Shown: piece by piece, positions 46,654 to 57,185 of the stretch
Numbering within the stretch: position 1 is the first letter of the stretch
How the letters are laid out: each line of letters opens with the position of its first letter
Source: Chryseosolibacter indicum
GTDB lineage: Bacteria; Bacteroidota; Bacteroidia; Cytophagales; Cyclobacteriaceae
Reading direction: 5' to 3'
Assembly: GCF_018598585.1 (NCBI RefSeq)
Contig: NZ_JAHESD010000032.1
Span: 1-59,094 of the forward strand
DNA length: 59,094 nt
Made by a program: the position numbers and the translations under genes
The notes under the pieces: generated by a model
What the model was told of the DNA's origin: nothing
What the model saw: the letters and a program-made list of their open reading frames with translations, nothing else
The model's database searches: none

Positions 46654-46675
46654 TCACACAAAGTACTTGAAATAA

Positions 46676-46706
46676 AAAGTCCCTCTCCGTAACGAAGAGG
46701 GACTTT
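46676..46706. terminator. Bidirectional intrinsic terminator
   Basis: AAAGTCCCTCT (46676-46686) pairs perfectly with AGAGGGACTTT (46696-46706) around a 9-base loop. T-rich tracts follow in both directions. It lies between the convergent alcohol dehydrogenase and S9 peptidase genes. Confidence 0.85.
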
Positions 46707-46738
46707 CATTTTAATTGATAGTATTACAGAAGTATAAA

Positions 46739-48697
46739 TTATTTTATAGCTACAGGTTTCTCCCCTGCCTTATCTTCTGGTAAACCTTTCAAATGCATGT
46801 CGAGAAACTTGAGAATTGTCTGAGAAGTCTTAATGTTATTTTCCTTCTTCAGGAAGCCGTGGCCCTCATCTGGAAACACCACATATTCTACAGGTACTCC
46901 ATTTGCTTTTGCCGCAGCCACAATTTCATCAGACTCCACCTGCAGCACGCGCGGATCGTTACTTCCCTGTAATACGATAAAAGGTTTGGTAATCTTTTTT
47001 GCATGGAACAGCGGAGACTTATTATAAAGTGCAACAGAATCCTTTACAGGGTCGCCAAGCTCTGTATACAATGCCTCGCGGAAAGAAGCCCACCATGGTG
47101 GAATGCTCTTTAAAGTGCGCAGCCAATTGGTAACACCAAATATATTAACACCTACATTAAACTCATCGGGCGCAAAAGCCAATGCGGCCATTACCATGTA
47201 TCCACCATAGCTTCCCCCCATAATTCCGATCTTTTCGGCATCAACATAACCCAGGTTTGAAAGAAACTTTTTCGATTCAATACAGTCCTTCAGGTCTGCA
47301 TCGCCATGCTTGCGATCGTCTGCAGCAAAGAATGTTTTACCATAACCTGAGCTGCCACGGTTGTTAACAGCCAGTATTACATAGTCATGATTTACCAGGT
47401 GCTGAATGACAGGTGAATAGTTTAACCTTGTTTGTCCGCCAGGGCCACCGTGTATATATAACATAGCAGGAACTTTTTCTCCATCTTTCAGCCCCTTTGG
47501 CTTATAGAGCAAAGCAGGAATCTCCATTCCATCGAACGACTTGTATCTGATAACCTCACCAGCTACCAGGTCATTCTCATCTATTTCTGATGACATGGTA
47601 TTGGTCAGTTGCCTTACGTCTTTAGTATCGAAGTTGTAAACAAAAAGATTAGCAGGTGATTTGGAACTTGAAACATAAAATGACATCAGCTTTTCGCTGT
47701 CAGATATGTTAACACCTGTGATGTCTCCTTCTGGTAACCCTTCTACCTTAACTTGTTTACCTCCATCGGATTCATCGTAAATTTTAATTTCAGTACGTGC
47801 ATCATTATTTATTGCAACAACCCTGTATTTTCCATTGCGGGAGAGGTAAGCATACATAATATCCCACGGCGCTTCTTCAACTTTCTTCTTCTCACCTGTT
47901 GTTACATCATAGCTTGAGAGATACATGAACTCACTTCCCTCGTCAGTAAGGTAGAATAATTTTTTTCCATCAAGACTAAAGTACTGCGGGGCGTACTGTG
48001 CATTACCCTGGTGCTTTGACAAGTGCTTTGTCTGCTTGCTCTGGGTATCGAGCAGGTACATATCCGAATTATTTGTTGTGATGGACTTGGTAAGTGCTAT
48101 ATAACGTCCGTCATTTGAGATTGCTGCCGGATCAAGTCCTTCAGTATTCTGATACATGGTAGTGGCAGGATAAAGGTTTCCTTCTTTGGGAGCCCCCTCG
48201 ACCTGAACCTTCAACAAATCGAAATAACGTTTATCCCGGCTGTTGGAAGTGTAATACATATTTTTCTTGTCGTAACTCCAACCATAGAATTGCGCTTTAG
48301 CTGTAGAATCCTGGACAAGGTCAACGGTAGAGCCGTTGTTATTTCTCACATAGATATGCGTGATCTCGTTTCCTCCCTTATCACTGGTATAAACTATTCT
48401 ATCATCTCCGGGAAAATACGATTGCCCGAAGATCGCATTATCCTTCGAGGTGGTAAGTTGTTTTTTTTCTCCCGACTTAAGGTCGATTTCAAAAGCATTA
48501 AAAATGCCTGTCTCTTTCGAGCTTATCAGTATCTTCGATTCATCCGGAGAGAATGCGCCTCCGTTTATCTGAACAATATCCATAAACTGGCCTATGGTAT
48601 AACGCTTTTTAGGCTCTTCTTCAGGTTGATGAATACTACAATTGGCTGCCAGAAACGCAATCAGTAAGATGAGAAAATATTTAATGTATCTATCCAT
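46739..48697 (-). CDS. S9 family peptidase (prolyl-oligopeptidase-like), lipoprotein
   Basis: 652 residues. The N-terminus is a lipoprotein signal ([13 protein letters not shown] then Cys20). Residues 30-380 form a WD40/PD40-like propeller ([31 protein letters not shown]), followed by the alpha/beta hydrolase domain with [11 protein letters not shown] (oxyanion region), the nucleophile in [14 protein letters not shown], Asp in GSNDPRV and His in DEGHGFLK. The enzyme would cleave short peptides or acyl-peptides in the periplasm or at the surface. It is divergent from the phytochrome gene with 344 bases between them. Confidence 0.93.
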   Translation of the reverse strand: MDRYIKYFLILLIAFLAANCSIHQPEEEPKKRYTIGQFMDIVQINGGAFSPDESKILISSKETGIFNAFEIDLKSGEKKQLTTSKDNAIFGQSYFPGDDRIVYTSDKGGNEITHIYVRNNNGSTVDLVQDSTAKAQFYGWSYDKKNMYYTSNSRDKRYFDLLKVQVEGAPKEGNLYPATTMYQNTEGLDPAAISNDGRYIALTKSITTNNSDMYLLDTQSKQTKHLSKHQGNAQYAPQYFSLDGKKLFYLTDEGSEFMYLSSYDVTTGEKKKVEEAPWDIMYAYLSRNGKYRVVAINNDARTEIKIYDESDGGKQVKVEGLPEGDITGVNISDSEKLMSFYVSSSKSPANLFVYNFDTKDVRQLTNTMSSEIDENDLVAGEVIRYKSFDGMEIPALLYKPKGLKDGEKVPAMLYIHGGPGGQTRLNYSPVIQHLVNHDYVILAVNNRGSSGYGKTFFAADDRKHGDADLKDCIESKKFLSNLGYVDAEKIGIMGGSYGGYMVMAALAFAPDEFNVGVNIFGVTNWLRTLKSIPPWWASFREALYTELGDPVKDSVALYNKSPLFHAKKITKPFIVLQGSNDPRVLQVESDEIVAAAKANGVPVEYVVFPDEGHGFLKKENNIKTSQTILKFLDMHLKGLPEDKAGEKPVAIK

Positions 48698-49041
48698 ATA
48701 GTTTTGGTAATGCTAGTAAGTTATAAAAAATAAGCTAACAGCAACAGTGTTTTAGTATGACGGATAGCTGAAGATGGGAATGGTGTAGGATGCAAATTGG
48801 TATCGACAGAAGATTGCCATTAAAACCAAGGAAAAAAGTCGCTTAATTGCCGGTTAATACTTTCAATTACTGCATTTTCCAAGCATTGGTTTTGCAACAA
48901 AAAATAAACAAACTGTTTAAAATGCTGTTATATATATCACATGCAGGCAGCAAAGAATTTTTGGTACAATCCATAATAAATGTTGGAAATAAATTAATAA
49001 AATGCACGTCCCCGTTGAACGGGCATCATCCGCAGTAGCAC
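48698..49041. other. Divergent intergenic region between the peptidase and phytochrome genes
   Basis: No gene or strong structure is visible in these 344 AT-rich bases. It must carry promoters for both genes, but no -33/-7 pair stood out enough to call. Confidence 0.5.
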
Positions 49042-51315
49042 ATGACTCTAAAAGATATTGTAAACAAAGACGTAACCCATATAACAACTTGTGAAAGCGA
49101 GCCTATCCACATCCCAGGAAGCATTCAGCCTCATGGTGTATTGCTGGTTGCCGATACTAATGATTATATAATAAGGTATTGTAGCGCTAACACTGCTGAT
49201 ATTTTTCGGCTTACACCAGAGAAGATGTTAAATAAATCACTGGAAAGTGTGTTAGGCCACGAATGGCAAACTTTATTAACCTGTTTTAACAACAACCCCT
49301 TGCAATCTTATCCGTGTTCATTTTTGATACATGAGAAGAAATATGACATTATTTACCGTTATATAGATAACCTTGTCTTGCTGGAAATTGAGCCTAGTGT
49401 TGATGCCGATGAAGAGAGACATCAGTTGTTTGAACGTTCTTTTAACTTCATGACCGCAGCAGAACGGGCTACAAATCTGAGAGATCTCTGCCAACGGGTA
49501 GCATACCATATACAGCAGCTGACAGGATATGACAGGGTTATGATCTATCGCTTTGACAGAGAATATAATGGTGAAGTCTATGCCGAAAGTAAGCGCGATG
49601 ACCTTGAACCGTTTCTCGGACTTCACTATCCGCATACAGATATTCCAGCACAGGCAAGAGTCCTTTACGTTCGCAACCTCGTTCGTATGATACCGGATGT
49701 GAATTACAACCCTGTACCTATTGTTACTTTTAATAACAGCTCAGCTTCTGATGTTGATTTAAGCGATGTTGGTTTGCGAAGTGTTTCGCCTATCCATATC
49801 CAGTATCTTAAAAATATGGGTGTTCATGCAACTTTAACAATATCTCTATTACAGGATGAAAGACTATGGGGATTAATTGCCTGCCATCACTACTCACCCA
49901 AAAAGCTCCCTTATGAAAAACGTGTCTCCGCCTTATTACAAAGTAAATTTCTTGCTTCACAAATAAAAGTAAGACAGGTTGCTGAAGAATATAATGTTAA
50001 CATTGTTGTTGAAGCACACCTTCAGCAATTGCTTAATAAGATCAATATAGATGAAGAATTTGCATTGAAATTTGAGCAGTTCAATTCCCTTCTTGCTGTT
50101 GCTAATGCTTCAGGAGCTGTGATTCTATATAATGGTAAACTGTTTGAGCAAGGCATAGTTCCACCTTCTGAGAAAACACTTGCATTAATTGAATGGATAG
50201 ATAAGAACATAAGTAGCGTACAATTCGCTACTTCTGCTCTTCATACACGTTATCCGGATGCCAAAAGTATTAGTCGTTACGCCAGTGGCATTCTCTTTCA
50301 CGCGTTAGGAAAAGTAAAGGAAAGCTGTATTATCTGGTTTAGGGAAGAAGTAGAACGAACGGTTAACTGGGCCGGTAACCCCAATGAGGCTGTTCTGCGA
50401 AAAGCAACAAATGAACTGGCACCGCGTTCGTCGTTTGCTTTATGGAAGGAGAAGGTTCGGTATCAGAGTCATGAATGGAGGCCTTCTGAAGTAAATGCAG
50501 CATCGCGTTTTGCTACAACACTTCAAAACTACTTTCATCTCATTCACGTACGCCAGGAGGAACAAAGACACCGGTTATTAAATGAAAGACTTCAGAAAGC
50601 AAATCAGGAGCTTTCTAATATCAACTGGATTACGTCTCATGACTTAAAAGAGCCTTTGAGAAAGATCAGGTTGTTTACTGACAAGATAATGAATGAAGAA
50701 ATTGATTCATTATCTAATCAATTAAGAAACTCGATTGAACGGATTCAAAAATCTGCGGAGCGGATGCAGAACCTTGTAGATGACATCCTTACTTATTCTC
50801 TCATGGAAAACAAGGAGGGTTACTTTCAGATCGTAGACTTGCAGGCGACGCTGAATGAGGTGCTGGAGAATTTACACGAAGAGTTCAGTGATAAAAAAGC
50901 AAGATTACAACTTATTTCATTGCCCGGTAACGTTCGAGCCATCCCTCACCAGATGAATCAATTGTTTACAAATCTGATTGCAAACTCACTGAAGTTTACC
51001 AAGCCAAATGTATTGCCGGTAGTCTCCGTTAGCTTTACCACCCTTAGAGGTAGTGATGAAAAAGACGTCGCGCTTATTCATAACGTTGACTATTTTAAAA
51101 TATCACTACAAGACAATGGAATTGGTTTTGACCCTGCTTACAGCCAGCGCCTGTTTGACATCTTCTACCGCTTACATCATAAGGATGAGTATGCAGGAAC
51201 AGGTATAGGCCTGGCAATCTGTAAAAAGATAATGGAAAACCATGAAGGTGCTATTGTTGCTCATGGGATGCCAGGTGAAGGAGCAAAATTTGATATCTAC
51301 CTTCCTGTTGGTTAG
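49042..51315 (+). CDS. Bacteriophytochrome histidine kinase (PAS-GAF-PHY-HisKA-HATPase)
   Basis: 757 residues. The biliverdin-attachment cysteine is Cys17 in TTCESEPIHIPGSIQPHG. PAS spans about 20-115 and GAF about 140-305, with YDRVMIYRFD, the DIP motif at 200-202 (PHTDIPAQAR; PASDIP in relatives), His252 (SPIHIQYL) and CHH at 281-283. PHY spans about 320-500 with PRSSF at 461-465. The kinase has phospho-acceptor His533 (ITSHDLKEPLRKI), and DNGIGF and GTGIGLAI ATP-site motifs. It should sense red/far-red light with biliverdin. No heme oxygenase gene is in the window. A CheY-like gene follows 152 bases later. Confidence 0.95.
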   Translation: MTLKDIVNKDVTHITTCESEPIHIPGSIQPHGVLLVADTNDYIIRYCSANTADIFRLTPEKMLNKSLESVLGHEWQTLLTCFNNNPLQSYPCSFLIHEKKYDIIYRYIDNLVLLEIEPSVDADEERHQLFERSFNFMTAAERATNLRDLCQRVAYHIQQLTGYDRVMIYRFDREYNGEVYAESKRDDLEPFLGLHYPHTDIPAQARVLYVRNLVRMIPDVNYNPVPIVTFNNSSASDVDLSDVGLRSVSPIHIQYLKNMGVHATLTISLLQDERLWGLIACHHYSPKKLPYEKRVSALLQSKFLASQIKVRQVAEEYNVNIVVEAHLQQLLNKINIDEEFALKFEQFNSLLAVANASGAVILYNGKLFEQGIVPPSEKTLALIEWIDKNISSVQFATSALHTRYPDAKSISRYASGILFHALGKVKESCIIWFREEVERTVNWAGNPNEAVLRKATNELAPRSSFALWKEKVRYQSHEWRPSEVNAASRFATTLQNYFHLIHVRQEEQRHRLLNERLQKANQELSNINWITSHDLKEPLRKIRLFTDKIMNEEIDSLSNQLRNSIERIQKSAERMQNLVDDILTYSLMENKEGYFQIVDLQATLNEVLENLHEEFSDKKARLQLISLPGNVRAIPHQMNQLFTNLIANSLKFTKPNVLPVVSVSFTTLRGSDEKDVALIHNVDYFKISLQDNGIGFDPAYSQRLFDIFYRLHHKDEYAGTGIGLAICKKIMENHEGAIVAHGMPGEGAKFDIYLPVG

Positions 51316-51467
51316 TGTGAGGCAACCATGCGCTTGAACAATAGAATAGATCGCTTGATGCGCTTACTGAAACAATCGGATGCAATAAAATATAACTTAT
51401 TTCATTTTATCAAGGAACTTCAAGGTACCACAAACAGTTCGTACTAGCAGTGAACTACGTAAACAAT

Positions 51468-51881
51468 ATGCGAAAGGAAGGCCCACTAGTGCTGGTTGAA
51501 GATGACGCGGACGATCAGGAGTTAATTCTTTTAACCCTGAAAGAATTGGGAATCCAGAACGACATTAAAGTTTTTAAAAATGGTGAAGAGGCTCTGGACT
51601 TTCTTTACCAAACAGCAACCGATCCCTTTCTTATTCTGTCTGACATTAACATGCCGAAAATGGATGGAATAACCTTTAAAAGGAAAATTGACCAATGTGA
51701 GATTTTAAAAAAGAAATGCATTCCATTTGTCTTTATCTCCACCTCTCCTTCTCCGTTTATAGCACAGGTTTGTGATCTTAGCATCCAGGGATTCTTTGAA
51801 AAGGGAAATTCATTACGTCAATTGAATGAGACTTTAAAAATTATTCTCACATACTGGAATATGACAAAGCATTTGAACTGA
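51468..51881 (+). CDS. CheY-like response regulator (Rcp1 type), phytochrome partner
   Basis: 137 residues from ATG 51468; an in-frame GTG at 51450 would add six residues. A lone receiver domain: acid cluster VEDDADDQE, phospho-acceptor Asp59 (LILSDINMPKMDG), switch residue region FVFISTSPSPF, and lysine in FFEKGNSL. The SDINMPKMDGITFKRKID stretch is that of the Rcp1/phytochrome-response-regulator group. With no output domain, it would work by protein contact. It directly follows the phytochrome gene in the same direction. Confidence 0.9.
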   Translation: MRKEGPLVLVEDDADDQELILLTLKELGIQNDIKVFKNGEEALDFLYQTATDPFLILSDINMPKMDGITFKRKIDQCEILKKKCIPFVFISTSPSPFIAQVCDLSIQGFFEKGNSLRQLNETLKIILTYWNMTKHLN

Positions 51882-51911
51882 TGTATTTTCCTATCAGTAG
51901 CTCTGTCATAG

Positions 51912-54900
51912 TTAGTACTGCTCTAAATTGTCGGGTAGAATGATGTGAAAGGTTGTACCCTTTCCTACCACTGACTCAACGAATATGTTGCCATTGTGGT
52001 TTGTAACAATACGTTTACAAAGCGCGAGGCCTATACCCGAACCAGGATAGACATCTCTTGAATGAAGTCGTTTGAAGATTTCAAAGACATGTTCTGCATA
52101 TTTCTCTTCAAACCCAATCCCGTTATCAGCAAAAGTGATATGATAATAGCTGGAATAACTTGCTGCCCTTCCCAAATGTTTCCTGGCTTCTTCATAAGTA
52201 ATGGACGCACAAGCTACCGTAATAACAGGCGACACCTCTTTGTCAGAGAATTTTAACGCATTGCTTAACAGGTTCTGGAATAGTTGATTCATTTGCAATT
52301 CTATTCCATATATAACAGGAAGTTCTTTTACATTAACTACAGCGTGTTTCTCTTCAATAACCAATTCAAAATCATTGATAACGTTTAGCAATACAGTATT
52401 CAGATCAACTGTATTCATGAGCTTATCAGACTTGAGCAGTCTGGAGAACTCGAGCAAACTCTGAATCAGCAAAGACATACGTTCGGCTGACTGATTAATC
52501 TTATCAATCCACTTTCTGCTTCTATCAGGAAGTTCCTGCTTTACAAGCAAATCGGAAAATGTTCTGATTTTCCTGAGAGGTTCTTGCAAGTCATGACTGG
52601 CTACATAAGCATACTGCTCTAATTCCTGATTTGAATGGATCAGGTTCTCATTCGCTTCCGCTAACTCTTCGTTTGTAGTAGCCAGTTCCTCGTTGGTAGA
52701 CTGCAGTTCTTCATTACTTGCTGCCAGTTCTTCCGTGCGAAGTTGTACCAAACGTTCGAGTTCGTGCTGTAGCCTTCTTTGCTTTGTTATATCCTGGGCA
52801 GTACCGCGAAGGACAAGAGGTTTACCCGATTCATCGTAAAACACCTGCCCTTGAACAGTAATTATTCTTACCTGACCGTTTAGTTTATTAACTATCGGAT
52901 GCTCTATCTGGTATATTCCTTTCGATCCTGGTTTAACTGCCTCGTTTATGGCGTCACTTACCTGTTGCCTGTAATCATCAGGTACAGGTGACAATCCTTC
53001 CTCTATGGTTACGGTAGTATTATTATAACCCATCCATTGTTGGAAGCGTTCTGACAACATCATGGTGCTTTTTTGAATATCAATACTCCAGGTTGCAAGT
53101 TCTGCAAGCTCGAGCGCACCTCTTAGTATTGCTTCTGCCTCAACAATTCTTTCTCTTGCAAGAACCTGGTCTGTAACTTCAGTAGCTGTAATGATTATAC
53201 CATATATTTTCTTTGAAGTATTATACAACGCCTTATATATGTAGTTGTAATAACCCGTATAAGGTACACCATATTTTATTAACTCCAATTTCTCTTCCGG
53301 GTGTACATATGTTTCTCCGGTCTTATATACATTGCTTAAATGTTCAGCTAATGGTGTAGTCGCCAATTCAGGGAGAACATCAAAGAAATTTTTCCCTATT
53401 ACAGATGCCTCGCGGCCTAACATCTGCAACATGTTTTTATTGACAGTTGTAATTACCATTTCCTCACCTACCAATACAAGTTTGGCAACAGGGGAGTTTT
53501 CAATAATACTGCGTGAAAACAGTTCGCTCTCTTCAAGTTTCTGTCTTGAAATAACCTGTTCTGTTACATTCACAGCCATATTTAAGATGGCGTAAACATG
53601 GCCCTGCTTATCCCTTAAGGGCTTGTAAGTAAAGTTAAAATAAAAGGTATCTAGCTTTCCGTTTACAACCAGATCAACCTTTTCGCCAGTGGCATGATAT
53701 GCTTCGCCCGTGGTATAGACGTTATCAAGTATTTGAAGAAATGGTTGGCCCTCAAGTTCAGGCAATGCGTCTTCAAGACGCATTCCTATGACACTACTAT
53801 CTTTACCCCAAACCTTAATCATTTCATCATTTGCCGTTTCTATGATTAAGTCTCTACCAACATATAAGGCTGTTGCAAAGGGTGCCTCTTCTATAAGACT
53901 TCTGAAACGCGCCTCACTTATCTCTAACGCCTTTCGTGCATTAACCTGCTGAGTTACCTCTGTTGCCATTACCATAACACCTGTTACCTTTTCGCCGTCG
54001 CGCATTGGGGTATAGGTGAAATCAAAGTAAGCTTCTTCCAGCTTACCTTTTCGCATCAGTTTGGCCAGGGTTCCATTGCCAAAGATTGGCTTCCCGTTAT
54101 CATATACCTGTTCCAGCAACTCAATAAAACCTTGCTCTTTTATTTCTGGCAACGCATCGACAAGTTTCTTCCCTGTAATTGAAGGCTCTTTACCCCAGAT
54201 TTCAAATATTTTGTCGTTACCCACTTCAATAATCATGTCTCTTCCGGTGAGCAAGCTGATAGCCATGGGGGCCTGCTCGATCATATTCCGGAATTGTGCT
54301 TCGCCTGCCTTTATTTTGTTAGTAACCGTTATAAGCTCGTTGATGTCCATGCAATAACCTGCATGCCCGGCATAACTTCCATCTGAATTGTAGTAAGGAT
54401 CGCCTGCAGCCCGACACCAGATAACCTCGCCATTAACTTTTCTCATTCTGAACATGACGTCATAATGCTCTCTTCGCGTCACAGCATCAGAAAAAACCTT
54501 GTAGCTATTCTCACGGTCCTCTTCAATAATTACATCCAGCCAGCCTTTATTAAGAAGAGAATCGTATGGTACGCCAGACCACTCTATCAATGTTTCATTA
54601 ACGTAAGACAAGCTACCACTTTCATCTGATAGCCATAAGCCTGTTGGGGCACTGTTTGCAACATTCTTGAACATAGCCTGACTTTCTGCCAAAGCCCGTT
54701 CATTTTGCATTTCAGCGCTTATATCGTTAACTATAGCAAGAAGCCGAAGTTCGGTATACGCTTCAGATTTAATAGGAGTAACATTAATCTGAACCCAACG
54801 AATTGCTCCGTCTTTCTGAACGTACCGCTTAATTAAATTCAAGCTTTGGCGTTTCCCTGATACCAATTCCTGGAAAACTTCATTACTCCTGCTTCTATCA

Positions 54901-55874
54901 TCAGGATGAGTAATATCGTTGAAATTGAGACCGCTTAATTCTTGCTCTGAATACCCGAGAAGTTGTGCATAGGCAGCGTTAACTTTTAAAAAGCTTCCTT
55001 CCTGGTCGCAGAAAGCCATCCCTATAAAGGCACTGTTGAAAGCAATAGCCAATAAATCTTCAACATCCTCTAGAGCTTTCCTACGCTGGTGTTCAATTGT
55101 AATATCAAATAAAGTTCCTGTGAGTAAATAGGGTTTCCCTGAAGCATCGTTCAGATATGCCCCCAGGGCGCGGAACCAATGAACTGAGCCATCGTCCCAA
55201 ATTGCACGTGCCTCGTAATGAAGCCTTCCTGTTTTTTCAGCTTCTTCATACGCCTTCGCTCGTATAGGAATATCGTCGGGATGAATACGATTAACAAGAT
55301 CGGTACGTTTAAGATCACTTCGTGGCGTGCCTGTAAATATTCTTGCACTGGCAGGGGATAATTCTATAATATCGGTGCCGAGGTAAGTTAGAAAATATCC
55401 GGAATTGGTGTTTTCCAATGCTACCTGTGCAATCTTTTCGGAAAGGGCACTTCTTTCCTTTTCGATAACAGTTGAGGTAATATCCTGGGCAATTCCAGAA
55501 AGTCGGTAAGGTACCCCTTCGTTATTAAAATATGCTTTACCCTTGCAATGGAGCCATCTTAGCCTTTTATCCTTCGCTCCGGTTGTTCTAAACTGAACAT
55601 CATATAAACCTCCTGAGCTTACCTCAAGGGCTTTCACTACTGCTATGCGTACTTTTTCCCGGTCATCGGCATGGATGTATTCAATAACCTGTTCATAACT
55701 GATTTGCTTTTCTGGCGGGAAGCCGTACAATTCCCTGCAACGTTCATCCCACTCTACCAGGTTTTCAATGGGATAAAAATTCCATGTTCCTATTTCAGCT
55801 GCGTTGAGGGCATAGTTAAGCCTTTCAATCCTTTCCTCGGGACTGGTACTATACGAAGGTGAAATACCGTGCAT
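51912..55874 (-). CDS. Cytoplasmic multi-PAS sensor histidine kinase, eight PAS domains
   Basis: 1320 residues without membrane helices. Eight PAS repeats fill about residues 15-1035, and three of them (about 523-905) share the pattern FRxxIEEAPxA, DxIIExxNDxM, IxGKxLxDALPE, so they probably arose by duplication. A coiled coil of NEEL repeats follows (LQSTNEELATTNEELAEANE, about 1045-1080), then HisKA with His1094 (VASHDLQEPLRKI) and a HATPase domain (DNGIGFEEKYA, PGSGIGLALCKRI). Signals may be oxygen, redox or small molecules; no heme- or flavin-binding motif could be singled out. No output domain is present, so the nearby CheY-like proteins are probable partners. Confidence 0.94.
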   Translation of the reverse strand: MHGISPSYSTSPEERIERLNYALNAAEIGTWNFYPIENLVEWDERCRELYGFPPEKQISYEQVIEYIHADDREKVRIAVVKALEVSSGGLYDVQFRTTGAKDKRLRWLHCKGKAYFNNEGVPYRLSGIAQDITSTVIEKERSALSEKIAQVALENTNSGYFLTYLGTDIIELSPASARIFTGTPRSDLKRTDLVNRIHPDDIPIRAKAYEEAEKTGRLHYEARAIWDDGSVHWFRALGAYLNDASGKPYLLTGTLFDITIEHQRRKALEDVEDLLAIAFNSAFIGMAFCDQEGSFLKVNAAYAQLLGYSEQELSGLNFNDITHPDDRSRSNEVFQELVSGKRQSLNLIKRYVQKDGAIRWVQINVTPIKSEAYTELRLLAIVNDISAEMQNERALAESQAMFKNVANSAPTGLWLSDESGSLSYVNETLIEWSGVPYDSLLNKGWLDVIIEEDRENSYKVFSDAVTRREHYDVMFRMRKVNGEVIWCRAAGDPYYNSDGSYAGHAGYCMDINELITVTNKIKAGEAQFRNMIEQAPMAISLLTGRDMIIEVGNDKIFEIWGKEPSITGKKLVDALPEIKEQGFIELLEQVYDNGKPIFGNGTLAKLMRKGKLEEAYFDFTYTPMRDGEKVTGVMVMATEVTQQVNARKALEISEARFRSLIEEAPFATALYVGRDLIIETANDEMIKVWGKDSSVIGMRLEDALPELEGQPFLQILDNVYTTGEAYHATGEKVDLVVNGKLDTFYFNFTYKPLRDKQGHVYAILNMAVNVTEQVISRQKLEESELFSRSIIENSPVAKLVLVGEEMVITTVNKNMLQMLGREASVIGKNFFDVLPELATTPLAEHLSNVYKTGETYVHPEEKLELIKYGVPYTGYYNYIYKALYNTSKKIYGIIITATEVTDQVLARERIVEAEAILRGALELAELATWSIDIQKSTMMLSERFQQWMGYNNTTVTIEEGLSPVPDDYRQQVSDAINEAVKPGSKGIYQIEHPIVNKLNGQVRIITVQGQVFYDESGKPLVLRGTAQDITKQRRLQHELERLVQLRTEELAASNEELQSTNEELATTNEELAEANENLIHSNQELEQYAYVASHDLQEPLRKIRTFSDLLVKQELPDRSRKWIDKINQSAERMSLLIQSLLEFSRLLKSDKLMNTVDLNTVLLNVINDFELVIEEKHAVVNVKELPVIYGIELQMNQLFQNLLSNALKFSDKEVSPVITVACASITYEEARKHLGRAASYSSYYHITFADNGIGFEEKYAEHVFEIFKRLHSRDVYPGSGIGLALCKRIVTNHNGNIFVESVVGKGTTFHIILPDNLEQY

Positions 55875-56218
55875 ATTTAGATCTTAAACCGCTTGTTTAC
55901 AGATATGGGCTGCAAGATAGTTTACATTGTTGTTTTTCCTAGTCTTCGGTGAAGCATATAAGATCATAACAGGAAGGTTTGCTTTGATTTCGAACCTTAC
56001 GGCAAAAAATTGCATTCCACATCCCTAACTTAACCTCCAATGCGAACTGTTGGTATGAGTTTTTATGAAGGTAACTTTTATGTTATGATATTCTCTGATC
56101 AAGGATAGTAAAAGAAAACGTGAGCTTATTTCAATTTGATAGAATTACAATTTGTTCAGGAGGGCGGATTGGAATAAATTAATTAAAATAAGAGAATTTA
56201 AAACAATTATCGCATTAC
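55875..56218. other. Divergent intergenic region upstream of the multi-PAS kinase and a response regulator
   Basis: 344 bases without a gene. It is AT-rich and must hold two divergent promoters. A purine-rich CAGGAGG at about 56157 lies too far (60 bases) from the ATG at 56219 to be its ribosome-binding site. Confidence 0.5.
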
Positions 56219-56635
56219 ATGAATATTGTTGTAGTAGATGACGATGAAGATGACAAAATGGTCTTTACATCGGCCCTTGACTCACTTGATATTCCCGTTG
56301 AGTACGAAACTGCAAAAGACGGAGCAGATGCCCTTGAGCTGATTAACAATAATCTCCTATTCTTTCCAGATTACATTTTTCTGGATTTGAACATGCCAGG
56401 AATGACCGGATTTCAATTCCTTGAAGAGATTAAAAAGGTATCGGTATTAAGAACCATTCCCGTTATAATCTACACTACCTCCAATTATGAGAAAGATATA
56501 AACCGTTCATTTGAGTTGGGAGCATATGGGTTTATACGTAAGCCCCACCGATTTGAAGATCTTCAGAATATCCTGAAGAGAATTCTTTCAAATAATAATC
56601 TTTCTCTTTCGAAAGAGAGGCTGGTATTTACGTGA
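56219..56635 (+). CDS. CheY-like response regulator
   Basis: 138 residues, single receiver domain: acid cluster VVDDDEDDKMVF, phospho-acceptor Asp56 (YIFLDLNMPGMTGFQFLEEI), switch Thr in IIYTTSNYEKDI, and lysine in GFIRKPHRFEDL. It is divergent from the multi-PAS kinase gene and only 1 base from the end of the next, minus-strand regulator. A perfect 16-bp palindrome lies at its 3' end (56603-56618), possibly a shared terminator stem. It probably exchanges phosphate with one of the kinases in this cluster. Confidence 0.9.
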   Translation: MNIVVVDDDEDDKMVFTSALDSLDIPVEYETAKDGADALELINNNLLFFPDYIFLDLNMPGMTGFQFLEEIKKVSVLRTIPVIIYTTSNYEKDINRSFELGAYGFIRKPHRFEDLQNILKRILSNNNLSLSKERLVFT

Positions 56636-56636
56636 T

Positions 56637-57068
56637 CTAATTTTGAATCGAATTGGGATGCTTACAATCACTCCAGTATTGGAGTATATTTTTAAATCTT
56701 CTTTCTGTATCCTGAAAAGTATTTCCTTTAATAAAAAAACCTTGCACTGTTAAATCTTCATATGCTTCCTTTACTTGATCAGGAGTGGCCGCAGTAGAAA
56801 AGAAAATAAACGGAATACTTTTCCTTTTAAGAAATGCATCTTCGCTAATTAATTTACGTAGGGCCATGCCATTTATATGTGGCATATTAATGTCACATAG
56901 TATTAAAAAAGGTGTTTCACCTGAAGTTTTCAAATAACTAACCAGATCAAACCCATTGTCAAAAAACTTTAAATATTGGCATACGCCCAAGTTCTCACAA
57001 ATTGATTTAATAATCTCGTGATCGTCATGGTCATCATCTACTAATATTATCGGCCCTACTATATTCAT
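56637..57068 (-). CDS. CheY-like response regulator
   Basis: 143 residues from ATG 57068 (a longer in-frame start at 57113 adds a basic segment and was not chosen). Receiver features: ILVDDDHDDHEIIKSI, phospho-acceptor Asp59 (FLILCDINMPHINGMAL), FIFFSTAATPDQVKEAYED and lysine in FFIKGNTFQD. It is closest in style to the phytochrome partner at 51468-51881 (CDINMP/SDINMP, FFxKGN). It is convergent with the previous regulator and next to a short unknown gene on the opposite strand. Confidence 0.9.
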   Translation of the reverse strand: MNIVGPIILVDDDHDDHEIIKSICENLGVCQYLKFFDNGFDLVSYLKTSGETPFLILCDINMPHINGMALRKLISEDAFLKRKSIPFIFFSTAATPDQVKEAYEDLTVQGFFIKGNTFQDTERRFKNILQYWSDCKHPNSIQN

Positions 57069-57185
57069 CCTATTTCTTTTTCTTTTAATATTTAAAAATA
57101 ATGCCACCGGCAAATCTTCTTATGGATGCTTCCGCAAAAAGCCTGGCATAATAATATTAATTGCTTTCACAAAACAGGGAAGATT

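Noticed and set aside
51876-51902. Short hairpin between the phytochrome partner and the multi-PAS kinase
   Set aside because: Only a 6-bp stem without T run; too weak to call a terminator.
56603-56618. 16-bp palindrome TCTCTTTCGAAAGAGA as an operator
   Set aside because: It lies inside the 3' coding end of a receiver gene near a convergent gene end; a terminator stem or chance is more likely.
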